DNA from: Mesorhizobium caraganae
GTDB lineage: Bacteria; Pseudomonadota; Alphaproteobacteria; Rhizobiales; Rhizobiaceae
Assembly (NCBI RefSeq): GCF_016836705.1
Contig: NZ_JAFCGY010000001.1
Location: 992,001 to 1,056,000 of the forward strand
Length of the DNA stretch: 64,000 nucleotides
Direction: 5' to 3'
Position 1 is the first letter of the stretch. Every line of letters starts with the position of its first letter. Shown piece by piece: positions 49,847 through 58,390 of the stretch. The position numbers and the translations under genes are program-made. The notes beneath the pieces were generated by a model. It worked only from the letters and a program-made list of their open reading frames with translations. It did not search any database and was not told the origin of the DNA.

Positions 49847-50710
49847 ATGGCGCAGGGTCTAAACGGTGAGGCGGCACAAGGTCTTGAACGTTCGTGCGCG
49901 GATGAGGACCGGATCGTTTCAGCGCCGGGCAGCACCGGCATCGAGCGCATTGAGGCGCATTTCCATGGCAACGCCTTCGACCTGCACCGCCACGACACGC
50001 TTGCCGTCGGCGTGACGCTTTCCGGTGTGCAGCGCTTCCACTATCGCGGCGTCGTGAACCATAGCCTGCCCGGCCAGGTGATCGTGCTGCATCCCGACGA
50101 AATGCACGATGGTGGCGCCGGTACCGAGGATGGCTTGCGCTACCGGATCCTCTACCTGGAGCCGTCGCTGCTGCTCGACTGCCTCGACGGCGCGCCGCTG
50201 CCTTTCGTCGGGGATGCGGTGGTGAGCGATCCTGCCTTGCGCGGCACGTTGCTATCGGCCTTGGCGCCGCTCGATGAAGAACTGGACGGGCTTTTCGTCG
50301 CCGATTTCGTTGCGGAGCTGGCGCAGCATCTCGGGCGTCATGCCGGACAGTCGGCAAAGCCGATGGGAAAGACGGCCTGGCGCGCCGCGGCACTGGATCG
50401 AGACTATCTTGAGAAGAATGCCGAGCGGCCCGTCCGTTCCGACGAGCTGGAGGCGATCACCGGGCTCGACCGCTATGCGCTGTCACGCCATTTCCGCGCG
50501 ACCTATTCCACCAGCCCGCATCGTTTCCTGCTGATGCGCCGGCTGCAAAAGGCAAGAAGGATGATCGCGGCGGGCGAGCCGCTGGCCGAGATCGCCGTTG
50601 GCGCCGGCTTCAGCGACCAGAGCCATTTCAACAGACATTTCAAGAAAGCATACGGCCTGACGCCCGGCCGCTGGTCGGCATTGGTGCGCGGACCTTCGGT
50701 GGCGGCTTAG
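49847..50710 (+). CDS. AraC family transcriptional regulator with cupin sensor domain
   Basis: A 287-residue regulator. The N-terminal cupin domain (about 25-110) contains FDLHRHDTLAVGVTLSGVQR and LHPDEMHDG. The C-terminal double helix-turn-helix spans about 190-285 with LEAITGLDRYALSRHFRATY and AEIAVGAGFSDQSHFNRHFK. A CAGGA site precedes ATG 49847. Divergence from the DUF2000 gene suggests that gene is its target. Ligand unknown. Confidence 0.9.
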   Translation: MAQGLNGEAAQGLERSCADEDRIVSAPGSTGIERIEAHFHGNAFDLHRHDTLAVGVTLSGVQRFHYRGVVNHSLPGQVIVLHPDEMHDGGAGTEDGLRYRILYLEPSLLLDCLDGAPLPFVGDAVVSDPALRGTLLSALAPLDEELDGLFVADFVAELAQHLGRHAGQSAKPMGKTAWRAAALDRDYLEKNAERPVRSDELEAITGLDRYALSRHFRATYSTSPHRFLLMRRLQKARRMIAAGEPLAEIAVGAGFSDQSHFNRHFKKAYGLTPGRWSALVRGPSVAA

Positions 50711-50725
50711 CTCAAGACGTGCTGA

Positions 50726-51196
50726 TCAATCGTCGATGTCGGTCTCGTCGTCGACGAACACCAGTTCCTCGTTCGACAGATTGGCTTCGATGCGGGCGAG
50801 CAGCTTGAACAGCGTCTTCTGTTCTTTCTTGTCGAGGCCCTTCAACGCCTGCTTTTCCGTCTTCTTCACCGATTTCTCGATGGCGTGGATGATTTCGCGG
50901 CCGGTGTCGGTGAGGAAGATATGCGCCTGGCGGGCATCCGCAGAAGAGGCGCGCTTTTCCAGAAAACCCTGCGCCTGCAAGCGGTTGATAGTCTTGGTGA
51001 TGGTCGGTGGGCGCACGCCGAGGCGGCCGGCGAGGTTGCCCGGCGTCTGGCCGTCCTCGCGGTCGAGCGTCAGCATGATCTGGTCCTGGCCGGCATAGAA
51101 GCCGTGCGCCAGAAGCCGCGACGCCAGCGCGGTCCTTGCCAGCCTTGCCGCCGAATGCAGCCGGCTCATCGTTGCAGTCTTGTCCGCCTTGGCCAT
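50726..51196 (-). CDS. MarR family transcriptional regulator
   Basis: A 156-residue winged-helix regulator. The DNA-binding core is GNLAGRLGVRPPTITKTINR followed by the wing KRASSADARQAHIFLTD. The N- and C-terminal helices are for dimerisation, and the C-terminus is strongly acidic (VDDETDIDD). ATG 51196 with AGGG seven bases upstream is preferred; a longer frame to 51301 lacks family features. It converges on the AraC gene. Confidence 0.9.
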   Translation of the reverse strand: MAKADKTATMSRLHSAARLARTALASRLLAHGFYAGQDQIMLTLDREDGQTPGNLAGRLGVRPPTITKTINRLQAQGFLEKRASSADARQAHIFLTDTGREIIHAIEKSVKKTEKQALKGLDKKEQKTLFKLLARIEANLSNEELVFVDDETDIDD

Positions 51197-51628
51197 GGTG
51201 ATCCCTCTTCGGCCGTACCGGTGCGTGCAGCATAGACGCAGCCGGCCGGTTGGCAATCGACGATCAAAAGATTCCGGCTTTCGAAACAGCTTTGCCGGCA
51301 AGCATTTGTGGTGCCACCGTGGTGATGCCAGATGTTTATTTCAGTTAGATGACAAACGAGTTTCCGCCAAGGCGATTGCAATGGTTTGAGACGGCGCGGC
51401 TTTGCACAGGTCAACGAAGAGGCGTTCAGGCGACGCGCTGGATGGTCGGCATCCCTACCACACTGCCTGTTCGGGGAGTGTTTCAGTCCACGCACCCGCT
51501 CCGTCACTCTCTGGGTCAAACGCCCAAGGCGGTTTGCCCCGTGCAAAAACCCGGCACACATCCTATATCAGGCCAACAATCCCTTCTTGCGGCCCGGAAT
51601 TTCGCGGCCCAGTCATTCGAGGCAAGAC
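51197..51628. other. 432-base gene-free spacer between marR and cobW-like genes
   Basis: No convincing small gene, tRNA or riboswitch was found here. A cobalamin riboswitch was looked for because of the CobW-like gene downstream, but no B12-box-like sequence was seen. A somewhat AT-rich patch (51332-51360, TTTATTTCAGTTAGATGACA) may hold the leftward promoter of the MarR gene. Nothing else can be supported. Confidence 0.5.
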
Positions 51629-52669
51629 ATGAGCGATGCACAGACGACGCAGATCCCCGTGACCGTCCTTACCGGCTATCTCGGCGCCGGCAAGACGACC
51701 CTGCTCAACCGCATCCTGTCGGAAAACCATGGCAAGCGGTACGCCGTCATCGTCAATGAATTCGGCGAGATCGGCATCGACAACGAGTTGATCGTGGAAT
51801 CCGACGAGGAAATCTACGAAATGAACAATGGCTGCGTTTGCTGCACGGTGCGCGGCGACCTGATCCGCGTCGTCGAAGGCCTGATGCGCCGTCCCGGCCG
51901 TTTCGACGCCATCGTCGTCGAGACCACCGGCCTCGCCGACCCGGTCCCGGTGGCGCAGACCTTCTTCATGGACGACGACGTGCGCTCCAAGACCAAGCTC
52001 GACGCTGTCGTGGCGCTGGTCGACGCCAAGCATCTGCCGCTCAGGCTCAAGGACTCCAGGGAAGCAGAGGACCAGATCGCCTTCGCTGACGTCGTCGTGC
52101 TCAACAAGACCGACCTGGTCACGCCGGAAGAGCTGGCCAAGGTCGAGGCGACCATCCGCGCCATCAACCCGGCGGCCAGGATCCATCGCACCACGCGGGC
52201 CGGCGTGGCGCTATCCGAAGTGCTTGACCGCGGCGCCTTCGACCTGTCGCGCGCGCTGGAGAACGACCCGCATTTCCTCGAAGCGCACGATCATGACCAT
52301 GATCACCACGATCATGACGGCCACGATCATCATCATCACCATGATCACGCGCACCCCTCCGACATTCACGACGTGACGGTGCAGTCGGTGTCGCTGCGCG
52401 GCGGTGAGATGGACCCGAAGAAATTCTTCCCCTGGATCGAGAAGGTCACCCAGATGGAAGGCCCCAACATCCTGCGGCTGAAAGGCATCATCGCGCTCAA
52501 GGGCGACGACGAGCGCTATGTCATCCAGGGCGTGCACATGATCATCGAAGGCGACCACCAGCGCGCCTGGAAGGACGGCGAAAAGCATGAAAGCCGGCTG
52601 GTGTTCATCGGCCGCGAACTTGACGCCGAGCGGCTGAAGAAGAGCTTTGAGGCCTGCCAGGCGGCTTGA
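51629..52669 (+). CDS. CobW/COG0523 G3E GTPase with His-rich insert, probable metal chaperone
   Basis: A 346-residue GTPase. Walker A is GYLGAGKTT (residues 16-24), the metal-binding CxCC is C69-V-C71-C72 in NNGCVCCTVRGD, and the G4 motif is NKTD. Between the GTPase and C-terminal CobW domains (about 221-249) lies a run of some 15 His mixed with Asp, such as HDHDHDHHDHDGHDHHHHHD, typical of zinc-handling members. The role is likely delivery of zinc or another metal under scarcity. ATG 51629; the longer upstream frame has no family features. A WD40 gene follows across a repeat. Confidence 0.9.
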   Translation: MSDAQTTQIPVTVLTGYLGAGKTTLLNRILSENHGKRYAVIVNEFGEIGIDNELIVESDEEIYEMNNGCVCCTVRGDLIRVVEGLMRRPGRFDAIVVETTGLADPVPVAQTFFMDDDVRSKTKLDAVVALVDAKHLPLRLKDSREAEDQIAFADVVVLNKTDLVTPEELAKVEATIRAINPAARIHRTTRAGVALSEVLDRGAFDLSRALENDPHFLEAHDHDHDHHDHDGHDHHHHHDHAHPSDIHDVTVQSVSLRGGEMDPKKFFPWIEKVTQMEGPNILRLKGIIALKGDDERYVIQGVHMIIEGDHQRAWKDGEKHESRLVFIGRELDAERLKKSFEACQAA

Positions 52670-52706
52670 TTTCGAAACTTTATGGCGCTAGCGCTGCGCC
52701 CTTCTT

Positions 52707-52851
52707 CCTTCTCCCCTTGTGGGAGAAGGTGGCCGAGCGAAGCTCGGTCGGATGAGGGTGTTCCAGCTTGGCACCGACGGCGAACCGTCCAACACCCCTC
52801 ATCCGTCTCGGCGCTGCGCGCCGATCCACCTTCTCCCACAAGGGGAGAAGG
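52707..52851. repeat. Composite palindromic repeat, family D, copy 2
   Basis: Two inverted modules, each with a CTTCTCCC..GGGAGAAGG hairpin and a CCCTCATCCG/CGGATGAGGG arm, face each other so that 52707-52851 can fold as one structure. It lies between the cobW-like and WD40 genes. The loop sequence (TTGT, with GCCGAGCGAAGCTCGG next to it) differs from copies 1 and 3, marking a subfamily. Confidence 0.82.
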
Positions 52852-52916
52852 TTGGCGCCACCTGGCCGCGCTGGCGGCTTCCCGGGGATGGCGACAAATT
52901 CATTGGAATGGATGTG

Positions 52917-53891
52917 ATGCCCACAGTTGCCCCGCTTGATCTCGATGGCCATTGCCTTGCCGCCGTCTTCCTCGACAACGTGCCGCATTTTGCGCTGGCC
53001 GATGGCGCCGTTCATCGGCTCGACAATGGCCACAAGACGGCGCAGGCCAATGACGGGCTGCTCTCAACCTTCCACGATGCCGCCAATGACCGACTGATCA
53101 CCGGCGGCGAGGATGGCAAGATTTTTGCCGTTTCCGCAGGCGGCAATGTCAGCGAACTGGCAAGCGCCGGCAAGAAGTGGATCACCAGCGTCGCCGCCGG
53201 ACCGCAAGGCGCCATCGCCTATGCCACGGGCAAGACCGCCTTCGTCTGCTTTGCCGATGGCAAGACCCGGGAATTCACCCATCCGCGTTCGGTCGAGGGG
53301 CTGGCCTTCTCGCCCAAGGGCATGCGCTTCGGCGTCGCCCGCTACAATGGCGCGACGCTGCATTTCCCGGCCGCCGAGGGCAAGCCGGTGGAGCTCGAAT
53401 GGGCCGGCGCCCACACCGGCATTACCTTTTCGCCCGATGGCGCCTTTCTGGTCACCACCATGCAGGAAAACGCGCTGCATGGCTGGAAGCTTGCCGACGG
53501 CAAGCACATGCGCATGACCGGTTACCCCGGCAAGGTCAAAAGCCTGTCATGGAGCGTGAAGGGCAAGTGGCTGGCGAGTTCCGGCGCGCCGGCGGCGATC
53601 GTCTGGCCGTTTTCGGGCAAGGACGGCCCGATGGGCAAGGCGCCGCTGGAGCTCGGCACCCGCGGCAATGTGATGGTCACCTGCGTCGCTTGCCACCCAA
53701 GCCAAGACGTGGCGGCGATCGGCTATGATGACGGCATGGTGATGGCAGTGCGCTTTGCCGACGCCAGGGAGGTGCTGTTACGCCGCCCGGGCAAAGGCGC
53801 CATCACCTCCATGATGTGGGACAAGGAAGAGCGACGCGTCGCCTTCGGCAGTGCCGCCGGCGACTGCGGCATCATTGATATCTCGGCCTGA
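52917..53891 (+). CDS. WD40-repeat protein
   Basis: A 324-residue beta-propeller protein. Degenerate WD40 blades recur about every 40 residues: FHDAANDRLITGGEDGKIFAV, VEGLAFSPKGMRFGVARYNG, ITFSPDGAFLVTTM and VKSLSWSVKGKWLASSGAPA. There is no signal peptide. It probably serves as a protein-binding platform. The start is ATG 52917 or ATG 52908. It follows the cobW-like gene in the same direction, and such a pairing may mean a shared metal-related role, which is inference. Confidence 0.85.
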   Translation: MPTVAPLDLDGHCLAAVFLDNVPHFALADGAVHRLDNGHKTAQANDGLLSTFHDAANDRLITGGEDGKIFAVSAGGNVSELASAGKKWITSVAAGPQGAIAYATGKTAFVCFADGKTREFTHPRSVEGLAFSPKGMRFGVARYNGATLHFPAAEGKPVELEWAGAHTGITFSPDGAFLVTTMQENALHGWKLADGKHMRMTGYPGKVKSLSWSVKGKWLASSGAPAAIVWPFSGKDGPMGKAPLELGTRGNVMVTCVACHPSQDVAAIGYDDGMVMAVRFADAREVLLRRPGKGAITSMMWDKEERRVAFGSAAGDCGIIDISA

Positions 53892-53893
53892 AC

Positions 53894-54349
53894 TCACCGC
53901 GCCCGCGCGGCCAGCCGGACGGGCTTTCTCCGCAGCGACAGCCCGTCGCGCATATTGAGCGACAAAAGGATGATGTTGACGGCGCCGGCCGTCAGTTCGA
54001 TCGCCTGGACGATTGTGAACAGGGTGTCGAAACGCCCGGCATCGGCAAGGCTGCTGAGCAGGACAGCTGAGGGCACCAGCACCAGCAGCCCGTTGGCGGC
54101 GATGATGCGCATGCGTCGTTTCTTGCGCGCGACGACCGGGCTCCTCCACCCCTTGCCGAGCGAGAAGCCGGACGCGCCGGCGACGATCATCGTCGGGATG
54201 AGCACGGCCATGCCGGCCAGCACACAGTTTTTGATCGTTGTGACCGCGGCCGCGTCGCCGAACAGCTCAACTGCGGCCGTCGACAGCCAGAAGACCGAAA
54301 CTGTGATGAGCGCGATGGCGCCCGCCGCTGCGTGAATCCAGGTTTTCAT
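53894..54349 (-). CDS. Four-helix membrane protein of unknown function
   Basis: A 151-residue protein with helices near 7-30, 42-64, 83-103 and 112-132, and a basic tail. GGAG stands six bases before ATG 54349. It is divergent from a MarR gene across 63 bases that carry two spaced palindromes, so it is the likely target of that regulator. It converges on the WD40 gene with two bases between. No family is recognised. Confidence 0.8.
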   Translation of the reverse strand: MKTWIHAAAGAIALITVSVFWLSTAAVELFGDAAAVTTIKNCVLAGMAVLIPTMIVAGASGFSLGKGWRSPVVARKKRRMRIIAANGLLVLVPSAVLLSSLADAGRFDTLFTIVQAIELTAGAVNIILLSLNMRDGLSLRRKPVRLAARAR

Positions 54350-54359
54350 CGTTATCTCC

Positions 54360-54393
54360 ATAGCAAGCTATATATCATTGCATAGCATGCTAT
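54360..54393. promoter_or_regulatory. Two spaced palindromes, probable MarR operators
   Basis: ATAGCAAGCTAT (54360-54371) and ATAGCATGCTAT (54382-54393) are nearly identical 12-base palindromes. Their centres are 22 bases apart, two helical turns, so two dimers could bind the same face of the DNA. They fill the gap between a membrane protein gene and the divergent MarR gene. The AT-rich TATATATC stretch between them may hold promoter elements. Binding by the adjacent MarR is inferred. Confidence 0.7.
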
Positions 54394-54412
54394 TCAACTG
54401 TTATCCAGTCCC

Positions 54413-54844
54413 ATGGCCTTTCAGAAAGAACGATCCGCCGGATTCTTGGCCAACCACATGGCACGGCTGTTCGCCAACGGGCTGCAGCAGCGCATCCGGC
54501 CGCTCGGTCTGGCGCCGGCTCAGTTCATGGCGCTGCTGGCTCTGTGGGATGAGGATGGCCTGACGCAACGCGAACTCGTCCAGCGGCTCAGCGTCGAGCA
54601 GGCGACGATGGCCAACACGCTGATCCGCATGGAACGTGACGGGTTGATCGAGCGAAGGTCTCACCCCGAGGACGGGCGCTCGCAGTCGATCCATCTCACC
54701 GCTAAGGCCATTGCCCTGCGCGAACCAGCGACACAGGCGGCGCGTTCACAGAACGAAGCAGCCTTGGTCGATCTAAGCGAAGATGAGCGGCTGGTGTTTC
54801 TCGACATGATGCGGCGCGCCATCGCGTCGATGCAGTCGGGCTGA
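54413..54844 (+). CDS. MarR family transcriptional regulator
   Basis: A 143-residue winged-helix regulator. The recognition region is RELVQRLSVEQATMANTLIR and the wing is RRSHPEDGRSQSIHLT. It shares its upstream region with a divergent membrane protein gene, and two palindromes there are likely its operators; autorepression is the usual arrangement. No clear ribosome binding site is visible before ATG 54413. Confidence 0.9.
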   Translation: MAFQKERSAGFLANHMARLFANGLQQRIRPLGLAPAQFMALLALWDEDGLTQRELVQRLSVEQATMANTLIRMERDGLIERRSHPEDGRSQSIHLTAKAIALREPATQAARSQNEAALVDLSEDERLVFLDMMRRAIASMQSG

Positions 54845-54861
54845 CCGCAGATCAAGAAGAG

Positions 54862-55314
54862 CTATTCGGCCCCGCACGAGACCTTGCCGGTCACTTCAAC
54901 CGGCTTGCCATCCTGGTCCGTGTCCGCCGCGGCATCATAGATGGCGAGCGTATAGCCCCCGTCATAGACGCCTTCGTCAGTGGTCTTGGTCAGGATCGTC
55001 AGTTCGACCGAGTTGAAGCGTTGCGCGGCTTCGTGCTCGCGGTAGATGTTCAGCCGCAATTCCTTGTCGTCCAGCCAGTACTGCGTCAGGTTGGAATCTT
55101 CGAATACGGTCTTGCGCAGGCTGTCGCCGTCGGGGCGGCCGAGAATTTCGAGATCGCCACGAAAGTTGAAGGTCGGACCGCCCATGCCCCGGGTGACGCC
55201 GGCTTCGACCTCGAATTTTGCCGCCTTGTCATCGGCGGAACACCAGATGCCACCCGACGCGAAGGCCGCGCCAGCCGACAGAAGCAATGTCGTCGTGCAG
55301 ATGATCGTCCGCAT
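54862..55314 (-). CDS. Exported protein of unknown function
   Basis: A 150-residue protein with a signal peptide (TIICTTTLLLSAGAAFA, cleavage near residue 20). The mature protein starts SGGIWCSADD and ends KVSCGAE, so two Cys may join its ends by a disulphide. The rest is mixed beta-type sequence with WLDDKELRLNIYREHEA. GGGGG five bases before ATG 55314 supports the start. Convergent with the MarR gene. Confidence 0.78.
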   Translation of the reverse strand: MRTIICTTTLLLSAGAAFASGGIWCSADDKAAKFEVEAGVTRGMGGPTFNFRGDLEILGRPDGDSLRKTVFEDSNLTQYWLDDKELRLNIYREHEAAQRFNSVELTILTKTTDEGVYDGGYTLAIYDAAADTDQDGKPVEVTGKVSCGAE

Positions 55315-55472
55315 TTTCTCCCCCAGAACCAAATGCCTAAGCGTATTGGCACCGGGCTTGGCCTCAAGGTCAAGCGCCAGCCGAGTGCTGCTGAACCAAT
55401 GCAGTGCAGCCCGGCGGCCAATTGCGGTTTGAGATGGCGATTGGCTAGAGTGGTGGCCGAGAGGGGATTTTC

Positions 55473-56855
55473 ATGCATTCAACCGACCATTCAGGCCTAT
55501 CGATCGGCGGCATCAGCCGTGACCGCATCTCCAGGCTGCGCGAGAGTGAGGCAGAAGCCTTCCGCAAGGCGCGGCCGAAATCGGCAGCCAAGGTGGGCAA
55601 CGGCCTGCCTGGCTTCTTCGGCGGCGTGCCGATGCACTGGATGAACGACTGGCCGACGCCGTTCCCGATCCTGGTCGACAGCGCCAAAGGCGCCACCATT
55701 ACCGACATTGACGGCAACAAGCTCGATGATTTCTGCCTGGGCGACACCGGGTCGATGTTCGGCCACTCGCCGCCGCCGGTGGCGCGCGCCATTCGCCGCC
55801 AGGCCGGGCGAGGCCTGACCTATATGCTGCCTTCGGAAGATGCACTGGCGATCGGGCCGCTGTTGCAACAGCGCTTCGGCCTGCCGTTCTGGCAGATCGC
55901 CACCACCGCCACTGACGCCAACCGCTTCGCGCTGCGTGTTGCCCGCGCAATCACCGATCGCGAAAAGATCCTGGTCTTCAACGGCTGCTATCACGGCTCG
56001 GTCGACGAGACGATGGTGCGGCTGGTCGATGGGAAGGCTGTCAACCGGCCGGGACTGGCGGGCGAGTTTCGCGACCTGACCAAGACGGCGAAGGTCATCG
56101 AGTTCAACGATGTCGTCGCGCTTGAAGCAGCGCTGAAAGACAAAGATGTCGCCTGCGTCATCGCCGAGCCGGTGCTGACCAATTCCTGCATGGTGCTGCC
56201 CGATCGCGGTTTTCATGACGCGCTGCGCAGACTGACGCGCGCGGTCGGCACGCTGCTTCTGATCGACGAAACCCACACCATCTCCACCGGCCCCGGCGGC
56301 TACACCAGGAAATTCGGGCTGCAGCCCGACCTGTTCGTGTTGGGCAAGCCGATTGCCGGTGGCGTGCCGGCGAGTGTGTGGGGGATGAGCGACGAGGTCG
56401 CCAACCGCTACGCCGACTACAACAGAACCAAGCAACCCGGTTATTCCGGTATGGGCACGACGCTGTCGGCCAATCCTTTGCAGTTCGCAGCCATGCGCGC
56501 GACGCTGGAAGAAGTGATGACCAGTGAGAATTATGACCGGATGGACCGCCTGGCGCTGCGACTCGACGCCGGGCTGACCGGGGTCATTGACCGCTACAAC
56601 CTGCGCTGGCATGTCGCCCGCGTCGGCGCACGCGTCGAGTTCATCTGCGCGCCCGGTCCGCTGCGCAATGGCGCCGAGGCCGAGGCGGCGCATGCGCCGG
56701 AACTGGAAGCGGCTGTTCACGTCGCGCTGGTCAACCAGGGCGTGCTGATTGCGCCCTTCCACAACATGATGCTGATCTCGCCGGCCACCACCGGCGCCCA
56801 GGTCAACCGGCTGATCACCGCCTTCGCCACGGTTGCGGCAAGGCTGACGGCATGA
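55473..56855 (+). CDS. Class III aminotransferase (glutamate-1-semialdehyde aminomutase-like)
   Basis: A 460-residue PLP enzyme. The PLP-lysine is Lys292 in LGKPIAGGVP, with the cofactor Asp in LLIDETHT. GDTGSMFGHSPP and FNGCYHGSVDE are further family blocks. It is unlikely to be the tetrapyrrole enzyme itself because of its partner: the stop overlaps the start of a glutamine-synthetase-like ligase (ATGA). Together they could process an amine or omega-amino acid, for example in polyamine breakdown. Confidence 0.87.
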   Translation: MHSTDHSGLSIGGISRDRISRLRESEAEAFRKARPKSAAKVGNGLPGFFGGVPMHWMNDWPTPFPILVDSAKGATITDIDGNKLDDFCLGDTGSMFGHSPPPVARAIRRQAGRGLTYMLPSEDALAIGPLLQQRFGLPFWQIATTATDANRFALRVARAITDREKILVFNGCYHGSVDETMVRLVDGKAVNRPGLAGEFRDLTKTAKVIEFNDVVALEAALKDKDVACVIAEPVLTNSCMVLPDRGFHDALRRLTRAVGTLLLIDETHTISTGPGGYTRKFGLQPDLFVLGKPIAGGVPASVWGMSDEVANRYADYNRTKQPGYSGMGTTLSANPLQFAAMRATLEEVMTSENYDRMDRLALRLDAGLTGVIDRYNLRWHVARVGARVEFICAPGPLRNGAEAEAAHAPELEAAVHVALVNQGVLIAPFHNMMLISPATTGAQVNRLITAFATVAARLTA

Positions 56856-58303
56856 GACAAGCGACTGAACGGGCGGCTAACGAACGGCCTGCCAAGCAAA
56901 CCTTGAGTACAGCAATCATGACTTCACCTTCGGGCTCGACGCCCGCCGAGGCGCAAGCCTTTCTCGACGCCCATCCTGAAATCGAGGCCTTTGACATCGT
57001 CTTGACCGACGCCAACGGCGTCGGCCGCGGCAAGATCGTGCGCCGGCATGAGCTGAAAAGCATTTTCGAGGGCGGCCGCCACATGCCGATCTCGATCCTC
57101 GGCCTCGACATCACCGGCGAGGATGTGCACGAGACCGGGCTGATCTGGACGACCGGCGACGGCGATCTCAGGGCCTGGCCGATCCCCGGCACGCTGGTGC
57201 CGCTCTACGGCACAAGCCCACCGCGCGGGCAGCTGCTGATGGCGATGTACCATCTCGACGGGCAGCCTATGTCGTCGGACCCGCGGCTGGCGCTGGCCAG
57301 GCAGGTCGACATATTGGCCGCCAAGGGCCTCTATCCCGCCGGCGCCTTCGAACTCGAATTCTTCCTGCTTGCCAATGAGCGCGATGCCGACGGCAAGGTG
57401 AAGCCGGCGGACGCAGTGCTCGACGGCCGCCGCTCGGCCAAGACCGAGGTTTATTCCGTCGACCACCTGCACGGCATGGAGCCGCTGTTTTCCGACATCT
57501 ATGCAGCGGCCAAGGCGCAAGGCATTCCGGCCGAGACGGTGATTTCCGAATATGCGCCCGGTCAGTACGAATTGACGCTGAACTACCGCAAGGATGTGAT
57601 GCGGGCGGCCGACGACCTCGTCATGCTGAAGCGGCTGGTGCGGGCGCAGGCGCGCCGCCACGGCGTCACCGCCTGCTTCATGGCCAAGCCGATCGAAAAA
57701 TACGCCGGCTCCGGCATGCATTTCCATGTCTCGCTGCAGGACAAGGCAGGCCGAAACGTGTTTGCCGAGGCCGGTGGCGAGAGCTGGTCGCTGCCGCTGC
57801 TGCAGGGGCTCGGCGGCCTGATCCAGACCATGGCGGAATCGATGCTGGTGTTTGCGCCGCACGCCAATTCGTGGCGCCGCTTCGTCTCGCAATCCTATGC
57901 GCCGGTGGCGCCGACCTGGGGCGTCAACAACCGTTCGGTGGCGCTGCGCGTGCCGGCGGGCGATGCGAAGAACCGGCGCATCGAACACCGGCCGTCGGGC
58001 GTCGACGCCAATCCCTACCTGATCGCCGCAACCGTGCTGGCCGGCATCGTCAAGGGACTGGACGAAGGCCTCGACCCCGGCCCGGAGACGACCGGCAACG
58101 GCTATGAAGCCGCCGTCACGCGCACGACCATGCCGGTCGACTGGCGCGCCGCGATCGAGGCCGCGCGGGCGTCGAGCTTTCTGAAAGAGGCGCTGGGCGA
58201 GGATCTGCACCGCACTTTCGTGGCGATCAAACAATCCGAATATCTGCGCGTCGCCCGCACCGTCAGCGAGCTGGACTACCACCTCTACCTCCACGAGGTT
58301 TGA
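56852..58303 (+). CDS. Glutamine synthetase family protein (gamma-glutamyl-amine ligase-like)
   Basis: A 483-residue ligase of the glutamine synthetase superfamily. The metal-site blocks are FELEFFLL and SEYAPGQYELTL, the ATP/metal motif is KYAGSGMHFHVSL, and the ammonia/amine site region is NNRSVALRVP followed by RIEHRPSGVDANPYL. The group often joins glutamate to polyamines or other amines (PuuA-like) rather than ammonia. ATG 56852 overlaps the aminotransferase stop; ATG 56918 is an alternative. The exact amine is unknown. Confidence 0.87.
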   Translation: MRQATERAANERPAKQTLSTAIMTSPSGSTPAEAQAFLDAHPEIEAFDIVLTDANGVGRGKIVRRHELKSIFEGGRHMPISILGLDITGEDVHETGLIWTTGDGDLRAWPIPGTLVPLYGTSPPRGQLLMAMYHLDGQPMSSDPRLALARQVDILAAKGLYPAGAFELEFFLLANERDADGKVKPADAVLDGRRSAKTEVYSVDHLHGMEPLFSDIYAAAKAQGIPAETVISEYAPGQYELTLNYRKDVMRAADDLVMLKRLVRAQARRHGVTACFMAKPIEKYAGSGMHFHVSLQDKAGRNVFAEAGGESWSLPLLQGLGGLIQTMAESMLVFAPHANSWRRFVSQSYAPVAPTWGVNNRSVALRVPAGDAKNRRIEHRPSGVDANPYLIAATVLAGIVKGLDEGLDPGPETTGNGYEAAVTRTTMPVDWRAAIEAARASSFLKEALGEDLHRTFVAIKQSEYLRVARTVSELDYHLYLHEV

Positions 58304-58373
58304 TGGCTTGATGGTCCGGCGGCGATCACTTTTTCGCCGCCTGCATCAAATGAGGTGGCGCCTCGGTCGTTCA

Positions 58374-58388
58374 GAACATATCATGAAC
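58374..58388. promoter_or_regulatory. LexA (SOS) box, GAAC-N7-GAAC
   Basis: GAACATATCATGAAC matches exactly the alphaproteobacterial LexA consensus (GTTC-N7-GTTC read on the other strand). It ends two bases before the radical SAM gene's ATG. A LexA repressor bound here would block transcription or start of the repair pair, giving damage induction. The match is seen directly; LexA binding is inferred. Confidence 0.8.
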
Positions 58389-58390
58389 AG

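Noticed and set aside
51197..51628. Possible cobalamin riboswitch before the CobW-like gene
   Set aside because: No B12-box-like sequence or suitable stem pattern was seen, and the His-rich protein points to zinc rather than cobalamin.
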